From the IMG/VR virus record IMGVR_UViG_3300031707_006565, positions 1-64,000 of that record: DNA of 64,000 bases; one strand, 5' to 3'. The DNA comes from a virus. Shown here piece by piece: positions 1 to 7,352 of the stretch (position 1 is its first letter; each line of letters starts with the position of its first letter). The notes under the pieces are model-generated. The model was not told where the DNA came from. It saw only the letters and a list, made by a program, of their open reading frames with translations, and ran no database searches. The translations under genes and the position numbers were made by a program.

Positions 1-246
1 ATGAAAACCTTTGATTCCATTGTGATTGGTGACCAGGTTTTAATTCCGATATTTTCCAAAGGCAATCGGCTTCTTTCCTCCGAATATGCTAAAGTCCTCG
101 ATCTGCCTAAAAAACGTTCCGGCGAGCCAATGGTCTTAATCCAGCGCCCAAATAACTCAATAAAAATGGTCTTTACCAAAGATCAACTCGAAAAATTTTG
201 GGCAGACTATTCATCTTACAATCCTATCCGCAGGAAAAATCAATAA
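1..246 (+). CDS. hypothetical early phage protein
   Basis: An 81-residue protein of unknown function whose ATG is the first base of the window, so an upstream extension cannot be excluded. It is basic at the C terminus and shows no motif I recognise. The next gene starts two bases after its stop, so it belongs to the early small-gene operon ahead of the transposase. Confidence 0.6.
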   Translation: MKTFDSIVIGDQVLIPIFSKGNRLLSSEYAKVLDLPKKRSGEPMVLIQRPNNSIKMVFTKDQLEKFWADYSSYNPIRRKNQ

Positions 247-247
247 T

Positions 248-589
248 ATGGACCTTCTCAAAGACCAGATTTTAAAGTTTATTGAAATGTCAGGACCAAT
301 CACCGCTCAGGATATTAACAATCGCCTTTCAATTATTGCCAATGATCCGATTCGGGTGATTCGCAAAAAAATCCGCGAACTAATCATTGACGACAAAATT
401 CCAATCGCATCCTCAATGACCCCTCCCGCCGGCTATTTTATTGCTAAACAGGATGCCCTCGCCGACCATTACGCTGCACAGTTAAAATCCCGTATCTTCG
501 CTATCTCCGAGCGACTTTCCGCATTCGAACACGCCACCGCTAAACAAATTCAGCTTCTATTAATACCTTCAACGGAGCAAAAGAAATGA
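248..589 (+). CDS. winged-helix-like hypothetical early protein
   Basis: This 113-residue protein has an N-terminal segment (about residues 5-65) whose pattern suits a small winged helix: a helix, 'GPITAQDIN', then 'IRVIRKKIRELI', and a 'PAGYFIA' turn resembling a wing. Such proteins are common in early phage operons and may bind DNA. It starts almost directly after the preceding stop and overlaps the next start by ATGA, so translation is coupled. The exact role is unknown. Confidence 0.6.
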   Translation: MDLLKDQILKFIEMSGPITAQDINNRLSIIANDPIRVIRKKIRELIIDDKIPIASSMTPPAGYFIAKQDALADHYAAQLKSRIFAISERLSAFEHATAKQIQLLLIPSTEQKK

Positions 590-927
590 ACGTTATTCCC
601 ATGACACAGTGTCGTAAATGTACCGCATTTAATCAAGAACGTAAATGTCTCAACCGACCCGACTTATTAACGTCTTTATCCCCGGGTAGGAAAAGACGCT
701 GTCTCTTTACTAGCCAAGGATTAAAAGCGTTACACAAAAATTTTGTCGAGTTTACTAATAAAGCAAAAACCGCTGCTTTTTCTATCCGCCAGTTAACCGG
801 CTCAACTCTCAAACTCAAATCTTCCCAAAATGTCATTGCGAGCGATCGAAAAAAGCGAAGTAATCTTATCTTATTAATAATAAATTTCTTCAAAAATTTA
901 ATTCGTACCATTCGTGGTAAAAAATGA
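586..927 (+). CDS. Cys-rich hypothetical protein with repeat-derived C terminus
   Basis: A 113-residue, strongly basic protein of unknown function. Cysteines at about residues 9, 12, 21 and 39 could form a small metal site. The second half is unusual: the DNA at 832-867 is a GTCATTGCGAGCGA...GCGAAGTAATCTT interspersed repeat, and 900-925 is the TTCGTGGTAAAA repeat, so the last 30 or so residues are repeat-encoded. The ancestral gene probably ended earlier and was extended by these insertions. The start overlaps the upstream stop. Confidence 0.5.
   Translation: MNVIPMTQCRKCTAFNQERKCLNRPDLLTSLSPGRKRRCLFTSQGLKALHKNFVEFTNKAKTAAFSIRQLTGSTLKLKSSQNVIASDRKKRSNLILLIINFFKNLIRTIRGKK
832..867. repeat. 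GTCATTGCGAG...AATCTT interspersed repeat, copy 1
   Basis: This copy has the form GTCATTGCGAGCGA, a short variable centre, GCGAAGTAATCTT. Related copies lie at 13518-13547 and 30766-30827. It falls inside an open reading frame and encodes residues such as VIASDRKKRSN. I recall this form as an intergenic repeat in several bacterial genomes; its mechanism is unknown. Confidence 0.6.
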
Positions 928-1045
928 AACTTACGGGGCAGGAAGTAGGAATATTGGGTAAAATGACCACTGTATCCCTGCAGACAATCCCGAGCCCAAC
1001 AGTCTGGTCTGTCCTGCCCTTCTTTTTTCGTGGTGATTTTAATTT

Positions 1046-1165
1046 ATGAACTATAACTATCTCGCTCTCTTTAATCTTAATCAACTGTTTATATTTATTT
1101 GTGGTCTTATGAATGCAATTTGCTTAATCATTGCATTCGTATATTTTATTCTATTAAAGGAGTAA
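1046..1165 (+). CDS. 39-residue putative membrane micro-protein
   Basis: The frame runs from ATG 1046 to TAA 1165 and encodes 39 residues, almost entirely hydrophobic after the first ten, ending in a lysine-glutamate pair. It looks like a single transmembrane segment. The stop codon follows the AAGGAG that serves the next micro-protein. It has no recognisable family. Small membrane proteins in early phage operons often modify host envelope functions, but that is only a possibility here. Confidence 0.4.
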   Translation: MNYNYLALFNLNQLFIFICGLMNAICLIIAFVYFILLKE

Positions 1166-1167
1166 TT

Positions 1168-1242
1168 ATGCCATTGCTTTATTTAACTATCTTAGCTTTT
1201 TTAATTTGGGCATTATTTGATGAAATGGGATGGCTCGATTAA
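1168..1242 (+). CDS. 24-residue putative membrane micro-protein
   Basis: A 24-residue frame begins eight bases after an AAAGGAG Shine-Dalgarno sequence and is mostly hydrophobic (MPLLYLTILAFLIW...), so it could span the membrane once. Its TAA overlaps the ATG of the next gene as TAATG, implying translational coupling. The clear ribosome site and overlap are the evidence that it is real; function is unknown. Confidence 0.45.
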   Translation: MPLLYLTILAFLIWALFDEMGWLD

Positions 1243-1442
1243 TGTCACGTTATGTCGATAAGATACTTACCAAAGAAAAGAAAATAGAATTCATAATGAG
1301 GACGATTTGGAATTCAATAGATACTCATTTTTATTATATTCATACCAAAAAGAATCATCCTCAGATAGGTAATCGCAAATTCCATAAACAACGCATTAAA
1401 GAGTATATGAAATGCATGAAATTCTTAAGTGAACTTTTATGA
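1242..1442 (+). CDS. small basic hypothetical protein
   Basis: A 66-residue basic protein rich in Lys, Arg, His and Tyr. I chose ATG 1242 over the in-frame ATG at 1230 because it overlaps the upstream stop as TAATG. No family is recognised. Its charge suggests nucleic-acid contact, but there is no motif to confirm it. Confidence 0.45.
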   Translation: MSRYVDKILTKEKKIEFIMRTIWNSIDTHFYYIHTKKNHPQIGNRKFHKQRIKEYMKCMKFLSELL

Positions 1443-1469
1443 TAAAATTATATTTAGAAAGGAGTCAAT

Positions 1470-2408
1470 TTGACAAAAGAAATAGTCGAAGTTCGTAAAA
1501 AGCGTGCTTATGAGCTTCATACCCTGATTGCCCAGGCTGGCAAAAAGGCAATCGAGTCTTATCTTGAAATCGGCATCGCCTTAAAAGAAATCCGCGACCT
1601 AAATTATTATAAAGAACTTGGTTATGATACATTTGAGTCCTATACCGAAACTGAATGGAAAATTCAACATTCAATGGCATATAATTATATCGGGATCATT
1701 GAGAAGCTTCCAGTTCAATTTGTCCAACGCGTTGGACAAAGTGAGATTGAAATTCCGTCACTTAGACGTCTTTTAGCCCTTCCTAACGACCCGGAGTTCA
1801 TGCAAAATCTCTCCGAAGCCGACCTTGCCGAATTCGCCCACGCCTCTGACCCTGAATTCTCCGAAGCGGTCAAAGCCATCAAAAAAGACTCGGCTGGCTG
1901 GCATGCCCGTTACCAGAAGGCATATCGCGACCGGGAAAAATTTGAACAGGTGGCCATATCTCTAAAATCCGAAAAATCAGCTCTTTCCGAACAGATTGAA
2001 AAACTGAACGATGAAATCTTTATCTTAAAATCCAAAGAAGAGAACGAAAAAGTTCTAAAACTCTTTCAGGAACGCGACAATCTACGGAATCAGTTAACAG
2101 AAATTCAGGCTAAGCTCAATGAAAAAGAATCCGAGGAATTAACTGAAGAACAGGCTTTTGCCTTAATTCGTAAGTCAATGAATCAGGTGCTTGAAGCTCT
2201 AATTAATCTGCGCCGGGTTCAGCTCTTCGAATCGGTCATTCCCCAGCTTTACGGTACTTATTCAATGATCAAAGATATGCTTGACGCACAGATCGCCTTT
2301 TTAATTGACAAATTCGAACCCTCGACCGGTCCCTTAGCATTAAAGCACATTGCTAAAGACCTTGAAAATATCAAAAAAACTCAAGAGAACAAGGATGACC
2401 CTAAATAA
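1470..2408 (+). CDS. coiled-coil early phage protein, DUF3102-like N terminus
   Basis: A 312-residue protein starting at TTG behind a GAAAGGAG site. The N-terminal 80 residues contain a helix-rich pattern (IGIALKEIRDLNYYKELGY..., then an HTH-like 'SMAYNYIGIIEKL') reminiscent of DUF3102-type phage proteins. Residues about 155-220 are a strongly predicted coiled coil full of Glu/Lys heptads. It sits directly upstream of the transposase and could regulate or partner it. The family assignment is tentative and the function unknown. Confidence 0.6.
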   Translation: MTKEIVEVRKKRAYELHTLIAQAGKKAIESYLEIGIALKEIRDLNYYKELGYDTFESYTETEWKIQHSMAYNYIGIIEKLPVQFVQRVGQSEIEIPSLRRLLALPNDPEFMQNLSEADLAEFAHASDPEFSEAVKAIKKDSAGWHARYQKAYRDREKFEQVAISLKSEKSALSEQIEKLNDEIFILKSKEENEKVLKLFQERDNLRNQLTEIQAKLNEKESEELTEEQAFALIRKSMNQVLEALINLRRVQLFESVIPQLYGTYSMIKDMLDAQIAFLIDKFEPSTGPLALKHIAKDLENIKKTQENKDDPK

Positions 2409-2462
2409 TTCTTTTATTCGCATCCATTCGGTTAATTCGTGTCCATCTATAGTTAAGAAAGG
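2409..2462. repeat. TTCGTGTCCAT-type spacer repeat
   Basis: The spacer before the transposase reads as a degenerate copy of the TTCGTGNNNATTCGTGGTTAA repeat family that also occupies the spacers at 5231-5285, 7300-7335, 8720-8752, 20015-20055 and 24953-24990. It ends just ahead of the AAAGGA ribosome site of the next gene. Confidence 0.45.
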
Positions 2463-2469
2463 ATAATGG

Positions 2470-4131
2470 TTGAACAAAAATCCGATTTCCATTGACCTTG
2501 AGCGAAAGATTGAAATGGAATTAGCTACCGATAAAAAATCTCAGGTGATTGCCCGCTGGGCAGAGACTTTGAAAATCTCGCCTCGCACCTTATATCGTCA
2601 TTTCGAGAAGAAAGTTAAAACCCATTATCCCCAGAAAGTCGCGAATGACGACCTAATGAAAATCGCCGCCATCAAATTCTCTACTCTGGATAAAAAAGGC
2701 GATTCGCTTTCCACTACTGATACCATTGACGAACTTAAACGGCTTGGCGTTCTGACCGATTTCAATTTTGTCCGATCTACCATTGACCGTCAGATGAAAA
2801 AGCAACGCCTCAATATCACGTCATTAACCCAGCCCTCGCCGGCAATCCATCTTGTCTCTTATTTCCCTAATCAGGTTCACGAAATTGATGCAACGGTCGC
2901 CCCGACTTATTATCTGGATAACCTTAACAGGATTGCCTGGGACCCATTTGCTCAGGCTCGGCACCGACGTAAGGCAACTACCGATTATAAACTCATTTTA
3001 TATTCCGGTTGGGACCATTTTTCCGGCACGCTCTATGCCCGGTATTTTCTCGCCCTGGCTGAGAATTCACCCGACTTATTCCAATTCTTGTATGATTTCT
3101 GGTCTAAGAAAAAAGATTCCGCATTGCCCTTTCATGGCTTTCCTACCCAATACCTTTATACTGACCAAGGCGGTATCTGGAAATCCAGACCCATCGAATC
3201 CTTAATGACCCGCTTACAGAAAATTGTCGGCTGCAAACATCAGAAGCATCTGCCTGGTGAACCGCGTGCCACCGGCGGTGTTGAGGCAAGCATGCGCACT
3301 TTAAAGCGATTCGAAAAGAAATTACGTATTCGCATCAAATCCGGTCAGAAACCGAACCTCGAAGAGTTGAACAAATGGCTCTATGAATTTTTAGTTGACT
3401 TGAATAATAATCCGTCGCATGGTAAAGAAAATAAATCCCGCAGCCAGCGCTGGCTTGAATTCGTTGAATCAACTCACCTCAAATCGCCTCCGCCGTTCAT
3501 TGATTTTTTAAAAATGGCTTATAATAAAGGCGAGACCCGTCAGATCAATAAATTCGGTGAGGTCAACTGGCAGGGTAAAACTTATCATCTGCCCGGCTTG
3601 GAAGACAAAATCGGGCAGGAGATATTAATCTGGCATGGCTTCAAAGAAGGTGCCATCTACATCGAATATTATAATGAAATTTATGGTCCGTTTTATCCTG
3701 GTCGGAACGAAATTCCGTTCGGTCAATATCATGCTTTCCCATTGACTCGCTATGAAAAAACCAAGCGTCAGCTCAAAGATATCGCTTCTGGTATCCTGGG
3801 TCAACCGGATGAGAATAATTTCGAAGACCCGACTTACGTGCGGCAGGATAACGTTACTCATAAAACGCCCGAATCCCAGAAAATTACCGTTGAAGGCGGT
3901 GTTGTTAATGCCCAGTTCCCGGCTCAGCAGTATTTCACTCATGAAGATGCGATGCTTTATATTTCAATTACGCTTGGTTTTTACTGGCAGGATATCGCGA
4001 ATGAATTAAAGGATTTCATTGCGAGTCAGCTGGAAGAAATGTATTTAAAAGCCGGTTCGATTAGCCGCGAATATCTGGACGGCATTTGCGCTAAGCTCGA
4101 ACCGGTCTTTAAAAATCACGGAATTTTATAA
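2470..4131 (+). CDS. MuA-like DDE transposase
   Basis: A 553-residue transposase that would cut and join the phage ends during integration and replicative transposition. The N terminus (about 20-60) carries a helix-turn-helix (SQVIARWAETLKISPRTLYRHF) for end binding. The integrase-core catalytic acids are D140 (VHEIDATVAP), D232 (YTDQGG) and E272 (ATGGVEASMRTL), followed by a basic helix and a C-terminal beta-barrel region. It starts at TTG after AAGAAAGG. Length and order match Mu-type transposases, and Gam and a MuB-like ATPase follow. Confidence 0.93.
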   Translation: MNKNPISIDLERKIEMELATDKKSQVIARWAETLKISPRTLYRHFEKKVKTHYPQKVANDDLMKIAAIKFSTLDKKGDSLSTTDTIDELKRLGVLTDFNFVRSTIDRQMKKQRLNITSLTQPSPAIHLVSYFPNQVHEIDATVAPTYYLDNLNRIAWDPFAQARHRRKATTDYKLILYSGWDHFSGTLYARYFLALAENSPDLFQFLYDFWSKKKDSALPFHGFPTQYLYTDQGGIWKSRPIESLMTRLQKIVGCKHQKHLPGEPRATGGVEASMRTLKRFEKKLRIRIKSGQKPNLEELNKWLYEFLVDLNNNPSHGKENKSRSQRWLEFVESTHLKSPPPFIDFLKMAYNKGETRQINKFGEVNWQGKTYHLPGLEDKIGQEILIWHGFKEGAIYIEYYNEIYGPFYPGRNEIPFGQYHAFPLTRYEKTKRQLKDIASGILGQPDENNFEDPTYVRQDNVTHKTPESQKITVEGGVVNAQFPAQQYFTHEDAMLYISITLGFYWQDIANELKDFIASQLEEMYLKAGSISREYLDGICAKLEPVFKNHGIL

Positions 4132-4322
4132 TGAAAAACCCTTATTTTCTATTTTCACCCTTTCTCCTTTCTCTTCTTCCTGAATCAGAGCAATTAAGAT
4201 GTCTTCGTTGCGGTGTCCCAATCCATAAAGATTATTACTGCGACATGTGCGCAACTTGGCGGAACAGAAACAATAAAATGACAGGAGATAACAATGAATA
4301 TCCAAGAAATAATAAAGCGTAA
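4131..4322 (+). CDS. small zinc-ribbon protein, copy 1 of a paralogous pair
   Basis: A 63-residue protein with a hydrophobic Phe/Leu-rich N terminus followed by a zinc ribbon, CLRCGVPIHKDYYCDMC, that is CxxC-x9-CxxC. Its start overlaps the transposase stop (TAATG) and its end overlaps the next gene by 29 bases. A clear paralogue lies at the other end of the prophage (39400-39588) sharing the CLRCG.PI.KDYYCD.CA.WR core. Function is unknown; nucleic-acid or protein binding is plausible. Confidence 0.6.
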   Translation: MKNPYFLFSPFLLSLLPESEQLRCLRCGVPIHKDYYCDMCATWRNRNNKMTGDNNEYPRNNKA

Positions 4323-4620
4323 ATTCGATGCGGTAAGAAGGCTTCAATCCGAATCATATTATCTTGGTTTTATCCAGGGATTTAACGCATTAGAAAATAG
4401 CCGGATTACCGCTGCGTTTATGCCTATCGATGTAATAAAAAATCAGAAAGAATTCGACCGACAGCGCGGTCTCTTTGACGGCTGGCTCTTCATTCATGAA
4501 CTCCGATTACGTAATAAAAAATGGGTCAATAAAAATATCATAAATCGAAGAAAGAAATCTCGCAAACCAAAGAAACGACAAGCTTCAAAAAGCGATGCAG
4601 GAGTAATTGATGTTGATTAA
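4294..4620 (+). CDS. hypothetical basic early protein
   Basis: A 108-residue protein with an acidic-neutral N-terminal half and a C terminus dense in Lys/Arg (about residues 75-98), so it may bind nucleic acid. The AGGAG six bases before ATG 4294 supports the start, even though this lies inside the previous gene. The tRNA-like element begins just past its stop. No family is recognised. Confidence 0.55.
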   Translation: MNIQEIIKRKFDAVRRLQSESYYLGFIQGFNALENSRITAAFMPIDVIKNQKEFDRQRGLFDGWLFIHELRLRNKKWVNKNIINRRKKSRKPKKRQASKSDAGVIDVD

Positions 4621-4626
4621 ATCATT

Positions 4627-4720
4627 AGTGCTAAAAGGGATTTGTAACTCAGATGGTAGAGCACCAACCATAGTTGGAGGTCGAGGGTTCGATTCCCTTC
4701 AAATCTCTTTTGGCATTTTT
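4627..4720 (+). other. 18-bp stem enclosing the tRNA-like fold, followed by a T run
   Basis: Bases 4627-4644 pair without interruption to 4700-4717 (three G-U pairs), extending the acceptor stem of the enclosed tRNA-like element by ten base pairs. Five T residues at 4716-4720 close the structure, so it could also end transcription like an intrinsic terminator. The pairing is directly visible; the function is inferred. Confidence 0.55.
4637..4707 (+). tRNA. degenerate or atypical tRNA, CAT in the anticodon position
   Basis: The cloverleaf reads: acceptor GGATTTG/CAAATCT, T8-A9, D arm with AGATGGTA loop and GAGC, a GTTGG-closed anticodon arm, five-base variable loop, and a T arm GAGGG-TTCGATT-CCCTT. 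All conserved elements of the D and T arms are present. The anticodon arm is abnormal: stem CCAAC/GTTGG encloses only CATA, three bases short of the usual seven. It would be Met/Ile2-like if CAT is the anticodon. It may be a decayed tRNA or a structured mimic. Confidence 0.55.
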
Positions 4721-4731
4721 AAAAGAATACC

Positions 4732-4929
4732 ATGACGATTAAAATAGGCAATAAAATATATGATGGTTGTAAACAACCAATAATGATTATTTTAACTAGT
4801 TCTGATAAAAAATTAATAAGATCAATGAGGAGAGAAGATCACAAATTATGTTATTGTCCAATAAAAATGAAAAAAGAAGCTATAAAAAAATTTATGAATA
4901 TAGATAAGGAGCAAAATGAAAGACATTGA
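4732..4929 (+). CDS. small hypothetical protein
   Basis: A 65-residue Lys/Ile-rich protein with no recognisable domain. The start has no strong ribosome site, and the frame overlaps the next gene by 14 bases. It uses more AT-rich codons than the surrounding phage genes. Real coding status is uncertain. Confidence 0.35.
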   Translation: MTIKIGNKIYDGCKQPIMIILTSSDKKLIRSMRREDHKLCYCPIKMKKEAIKKFMNIDKEQNERH

Positions 4930-5230
4930 AGAAATTTGGCAAAAATTTATTAATACCGATAAAGGCAAGGCATTACTGGCTCTCATTCCGCAGGGTCCTG
5001 CCTTCGAATTATTTGAAGCCGGCGTTCAAAAAGGCGAAGAGCAGACGTTAATTAGTGTTTCCAAAGCGATTCAGAATTTGAAACTAATGGTCTTTAGCGC
5101 CAACAACGAAATGTATGGTCATATTGAACAAGATAAAACCGGCAAATACATCATTAAATGGACCGACGGCACCTGGAACGAAATAAGCGATAACACCGAC
5201 CTTGAGCCAATCTTCCAGCGCAATGATTAA
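4916..5230 (+). CDS. hypothetical early phage protein
   Basis: A 104-residue mildly acidic protein with good AAGGAG spacing before ATG 4916. It has an alpha-helical N-terminal half and a Trp/Asp-containing C terminus (KWTDGTWNEI). It lies between the tRNA-like element and the ATPase gene, a place that in Mu-like phages holds accessory early genes. No family is recognised. Confidence 0.55.
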   Translation: MKDIEEIWQKFINTDKGKALLALIPQGPAFELFEAGVQKGEEQTLISVSKAIQNLKLMVFSANNEMYGHIEQDKTGKYIIKWTDGTWNEISDNTDLEPIFQRND

Positions 5231-5285
5231 TGTGCTTATTCATATTCGTCTTATTAGTTTTATTCATGATATTCGTGGTAAAGAT
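5231..5285. repeat. TTCGTGGTAAA spacer repeat
   Basis: The spacer contains tandem degenerate units (TTATTCATATTCGTC, TTATTCATGATATTCGTGGTAAAG) of the same family seen before the terminase and tape-measure genes. The last bases lead straight into the ribosome site AGGAGG of the ATPase gene, so the repeat supplies the leader of that message. Confidence 0.5.
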
Positions 5286-5296
5286 AGGAGGAAATA

Positions 5297-6202
5297 ATGT
5301 TTCGAGTTAACATGCCCAATAAGATTTTTCAGTCCCGGGCATTAAAAGAAGTAAAACGAAAAATCGTTGATGCAGTCTCGGAGCCGGGCGGCATTCTTGC
5401 CATTATCGGTGAAGTTGGCATCGGCAAGACGATTGCTACGATTGATGGTCTTGGTTCGTTCGAAGACGTGGGCAATAACGTCATCTGGTGTCGTCAGCTC
5501 GATAAGGAAAATTTAAAAATTGGCGTAATCGTCAGCTCAATAATCCGTCATTTTAACGAACTGCCCCGCAAAGACATTGATGCCCGCACCGAACAAGTGC
5601 GCCGGTTACTCGGTCAATCATATTCTAATGATAAAAAGACGATCATGGTGATTGATGAAGCCCATGCCTTGCACTATCAGACCTTGCGTGCTCTGAAACG
5701 TCTATTAGAACTCAATTTCGGCAATCAAATTGGTCTGCTCTCGATTGTTATGGTTGCCCCGCCCGCCCTTTATGAAAAATTAAATCAGGTTGAAGAAATT
5801 TCTTTACGGACCGATATTCTCGAAATGCGAGGATTAACTAATGAAGAAGCAAAAGAATATTTATCTTTCGTGCTTAACTGGAATCGCATCAAGCTCGAAA
5901 ATGACGTGATTGATTACCTATCCCAGCAGAATCACAATCCTTTAAAACTGGTTATCGCGGTTAATAAAATTGACGAGATTCAGAAACGTCTGGGCAGCAC
6001 CCTGCCGCTTGCCAAGCTCAAGTCCCAGTTCCTTTCGCCGCTGCGCCAGAAGATCGAAGAATCCGGTCTATCTCAGCGTCAGCTCGCCCAGAAAGCCAAT
6101 ATTTCTGCTACTACCTTGAATCAGGTCCTGCAAGGTAATTATCCAGGCAACACCCAAAAAATTATCAAAGATGTAGAAAAAGCATTAGTGGAGGTACAAT
6201 GA
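5297..6202 (+). CDS. MuB-like AAA+ ATPase, transposition target selector
   Basis: A 301-residue AAA+ ATPase with Walker A GEVGIGKT at 38-45 and Walker B TIMVIDEAHAL at 115-125, typical of MuB/TniB. MuB binds DNA as ATP-dependent filaments, chooses targets and stimulates MuA. Here a helix-turn-helix (LSQRQLAQKANISATTLNQV) lies at the C terminus, about residues 258-285, whereas in Mu MuB the DNA-binding region is N-terminal. The start follows AGGAGG. Gam overlaps its end by four bases. Confidence 0.88.
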   Translation: MFRVNMPNKIFQSRALKEVKRKIVDAVSEPGGILAIIGEVGIGKTIATIDGLGSFEDVGNNVIWCRQLDKENLKIGVIVSSIIRHFNELPRKDIDARTEQVRRLLGQSYSNDKKTIMVIDEAHALHYQTLRALKRLLELNFGNQIGLLSIVMVAPPALYEKLNQVEEISLRTDILEMRGLTNEEAKEYLSFVLNWNRIKLENDVIDYLSQQNHNPLKLVIAVNKIDEIQKRLGSTLPLAKLKSQFLSPLRQKIEESGLSQRQLAQKANISATTLNQVLQGNYPGNTQKIIKDVEKALVEVQ

Positions 6203-6684
6203 GAATCAAACCAAAGAGCCTTTATCCGATTAAAGATTTAATCGAGGCTAACGTAATCTTAGGAAAAATCGCTCAGCTTCAGCGTGACATTATTTGTTTT
6301 GAGACTGATGCCCAGAATAAAATCGACCACATCAAAGATATTATTGCCGGTAAAATCCATCCTTTAGCCAAAGAAATCAATAAGCTTGAACTCAGTCTTT
6401 CTGCTTTCGGGCATACCAATAAAGATGAATTATTTAAGGATTATAAGACCGCTGAACTTAATTTTGGATTTATCGGTTTTCGTAAATCAACCAAAATTAC
6501 CATCGTCCGCCAAACTCTCAAACTCTTAAAACAATTAAAATATCTCGATGCGATTATCGTGAAAGAATCAGTGAATAAGGATGCTCTTGCCACCTATCCG
6601 GCTGAGAAACTAGCCGAAGTGAAAGCCAAACGTAAGTCTGAAGACAAATTCTGGTATGAAATCAAAACCGATACGAAATCTTAA
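6199..6684 (+). CDS. gam: Mu Gam-like double-strand DNA end-binding protein
   Basis: A 161-residue protein resembling Mu Gam: a long N-terminal helix pair (residues about 12-70), a central 'GFIGFRKSTKI' beta segment and a C-terminal helical part with a basic tail. Mu Gam, related to Ku, binds DNA ends and blocks host exonucleases. The gene starts by an ATGA overlap after the ATPase, as expected for an early transposition operon. Confidence 0.82.
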   Translation: MRIKPKSLYPIKDLIEANVILGKIAQLQRDIICFETDAQNKIDHIKDIIAGKIHPLAKEINKLELSLSAFGHTNKDELFKDYKTAELNFGFIGFRKSTKITIVRQTLKLLKQLKYLDAIIVKESVNKDALATYPAEKLAEVKAKRKSEDKFWYEIKTDTKS

Positions 6685-6719
6685 ACCTTGAACTCTTCAA
6701 CTTTTAATCTTTAATTGAA
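6685..6719. repeat. CTTNAACTTTT-type spacer run
   Basis: The spacer is an iteration of short CTTGAAC/CTTCAAC/CTTTTAATCTTTAA units. Similar runs fill the spacers at 16965-17003, 18565-18598, 20812-20840, 39350-39378 and 39589-39670. No promoter or ribosome site is obvious, so the function is unknown. Confidence 0.45.
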
Positions 6720-7214
6720 ATGGTAAAAACTAAATCTTACCCTCAACTTAAATACATCTGGAAACTTGCCCACGATTGCGACCTATCACCGGCTGAACTG
6801 CGCGCCCTGGTCAAGAAAAATTTCCCGGATACCGAAGGTCATCTCTCCCGTCTTAGTTTATTTCAGGCCCGCTTTCTCATTGACCTTTTGAAACGAGCCC
6901 TTAATGGATTATCTTCTTCTGAAACTGAAAATGTAGTGCCCAATTCGGGCGAAGAAAATTATCGTCTTGGCCGCCAACCCAGAACCGAACCGCGTCCACC
7001 AATGAGTCAGGCTCAGCACGATCTGGCTTTAGAACTTGCCTCTGAAATCTCTATACTCAATCCCCAGGAGTATCTTTTAATTTCTGATTCGCTTGAAAAG
7101 CTTGCTCGTCATCACGGTGCGGTCTGTTTTGACGCCTGCACGACCCGTCAGGCATTTCGTGTCATCTGCGCCCTCAAATCAATCAAACAAAAATTATTCT
7201 TGACAAAGGTATGA
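6720..7214 (+). CDS. GemA/gp16-like phage protein
   Basis: A 164-residue protein matching the gp16/GemA family (DUF1018): an N-terminal region 'LKYIWKLAHDCDLSPAELRALVKKNF' with the characteristic order and a later 'MSQAQHDLALELASEI' helix. In Mu, GemA affects host supercoiling and gene expression. Its last codons contain the -35 element of a promoter for the following lysis and head genes. I found no separate Mor-type activator. Confidence 0.72.
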   Translation: MVKTKSYPQLKYIWKLAHDCDLSPAELRALVKKNFPDTEGHLSRLSLFQARFLIDLLKRALNGLSSSETENVVPNSGEENYRLGRQPRTEPRPPMSQAQHDLALELASEISILNPQEYLLISDSLEKLARHHGAVCFDACTTRQAFRVICALKSIKQKLFLTKV

Positions 7215-7227
7215 TATTTGATATTAT
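7200..7227 (+). promoter_or_regulatory. candidate promoter for the lysis and packaging genes
   Basis: TTGACA at 7200-7205, a 16-base spacer and TATTAT at 7222-7227. The box overlaps the end of the gemA-like gene and lies about 125 bases before the next gene. The same box pair and spacing recur at the hsdM promoter. It would let late genes be transcribed by the host sigma-70 enzyme. Confidence 0.55.
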
Positions 7228-7299
7228 TCAGCAAATCCAGAGGATCTCGAGTCCCTTAAATATAAAATGAAACTGCAGATTAAATTAATTCTAAAAAAT

Positions 7300-7336
7300 A
7301 ATTCGATTAATCCGTGTAATCTGTGGTTTAAAATAA
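7300..7336. repeat. AATCCGTGTAATCTGTGG spacer repeat
   Basis: The segment ATTAATCCGTGTAATCTGTGGTTTAAA is close to the repeat at 20021-20055. It lies just before the GGAGG of the 7353 gene. Confidence 0.5.
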
Positions 7337-7352
7337 ACCAACGGAGGCATTA

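Noticed and set aside
2852-3205. 117-residue frame within the transposase
   Set aside because: It is a shadow in another frame of the catalytic domain, with atypical composition.
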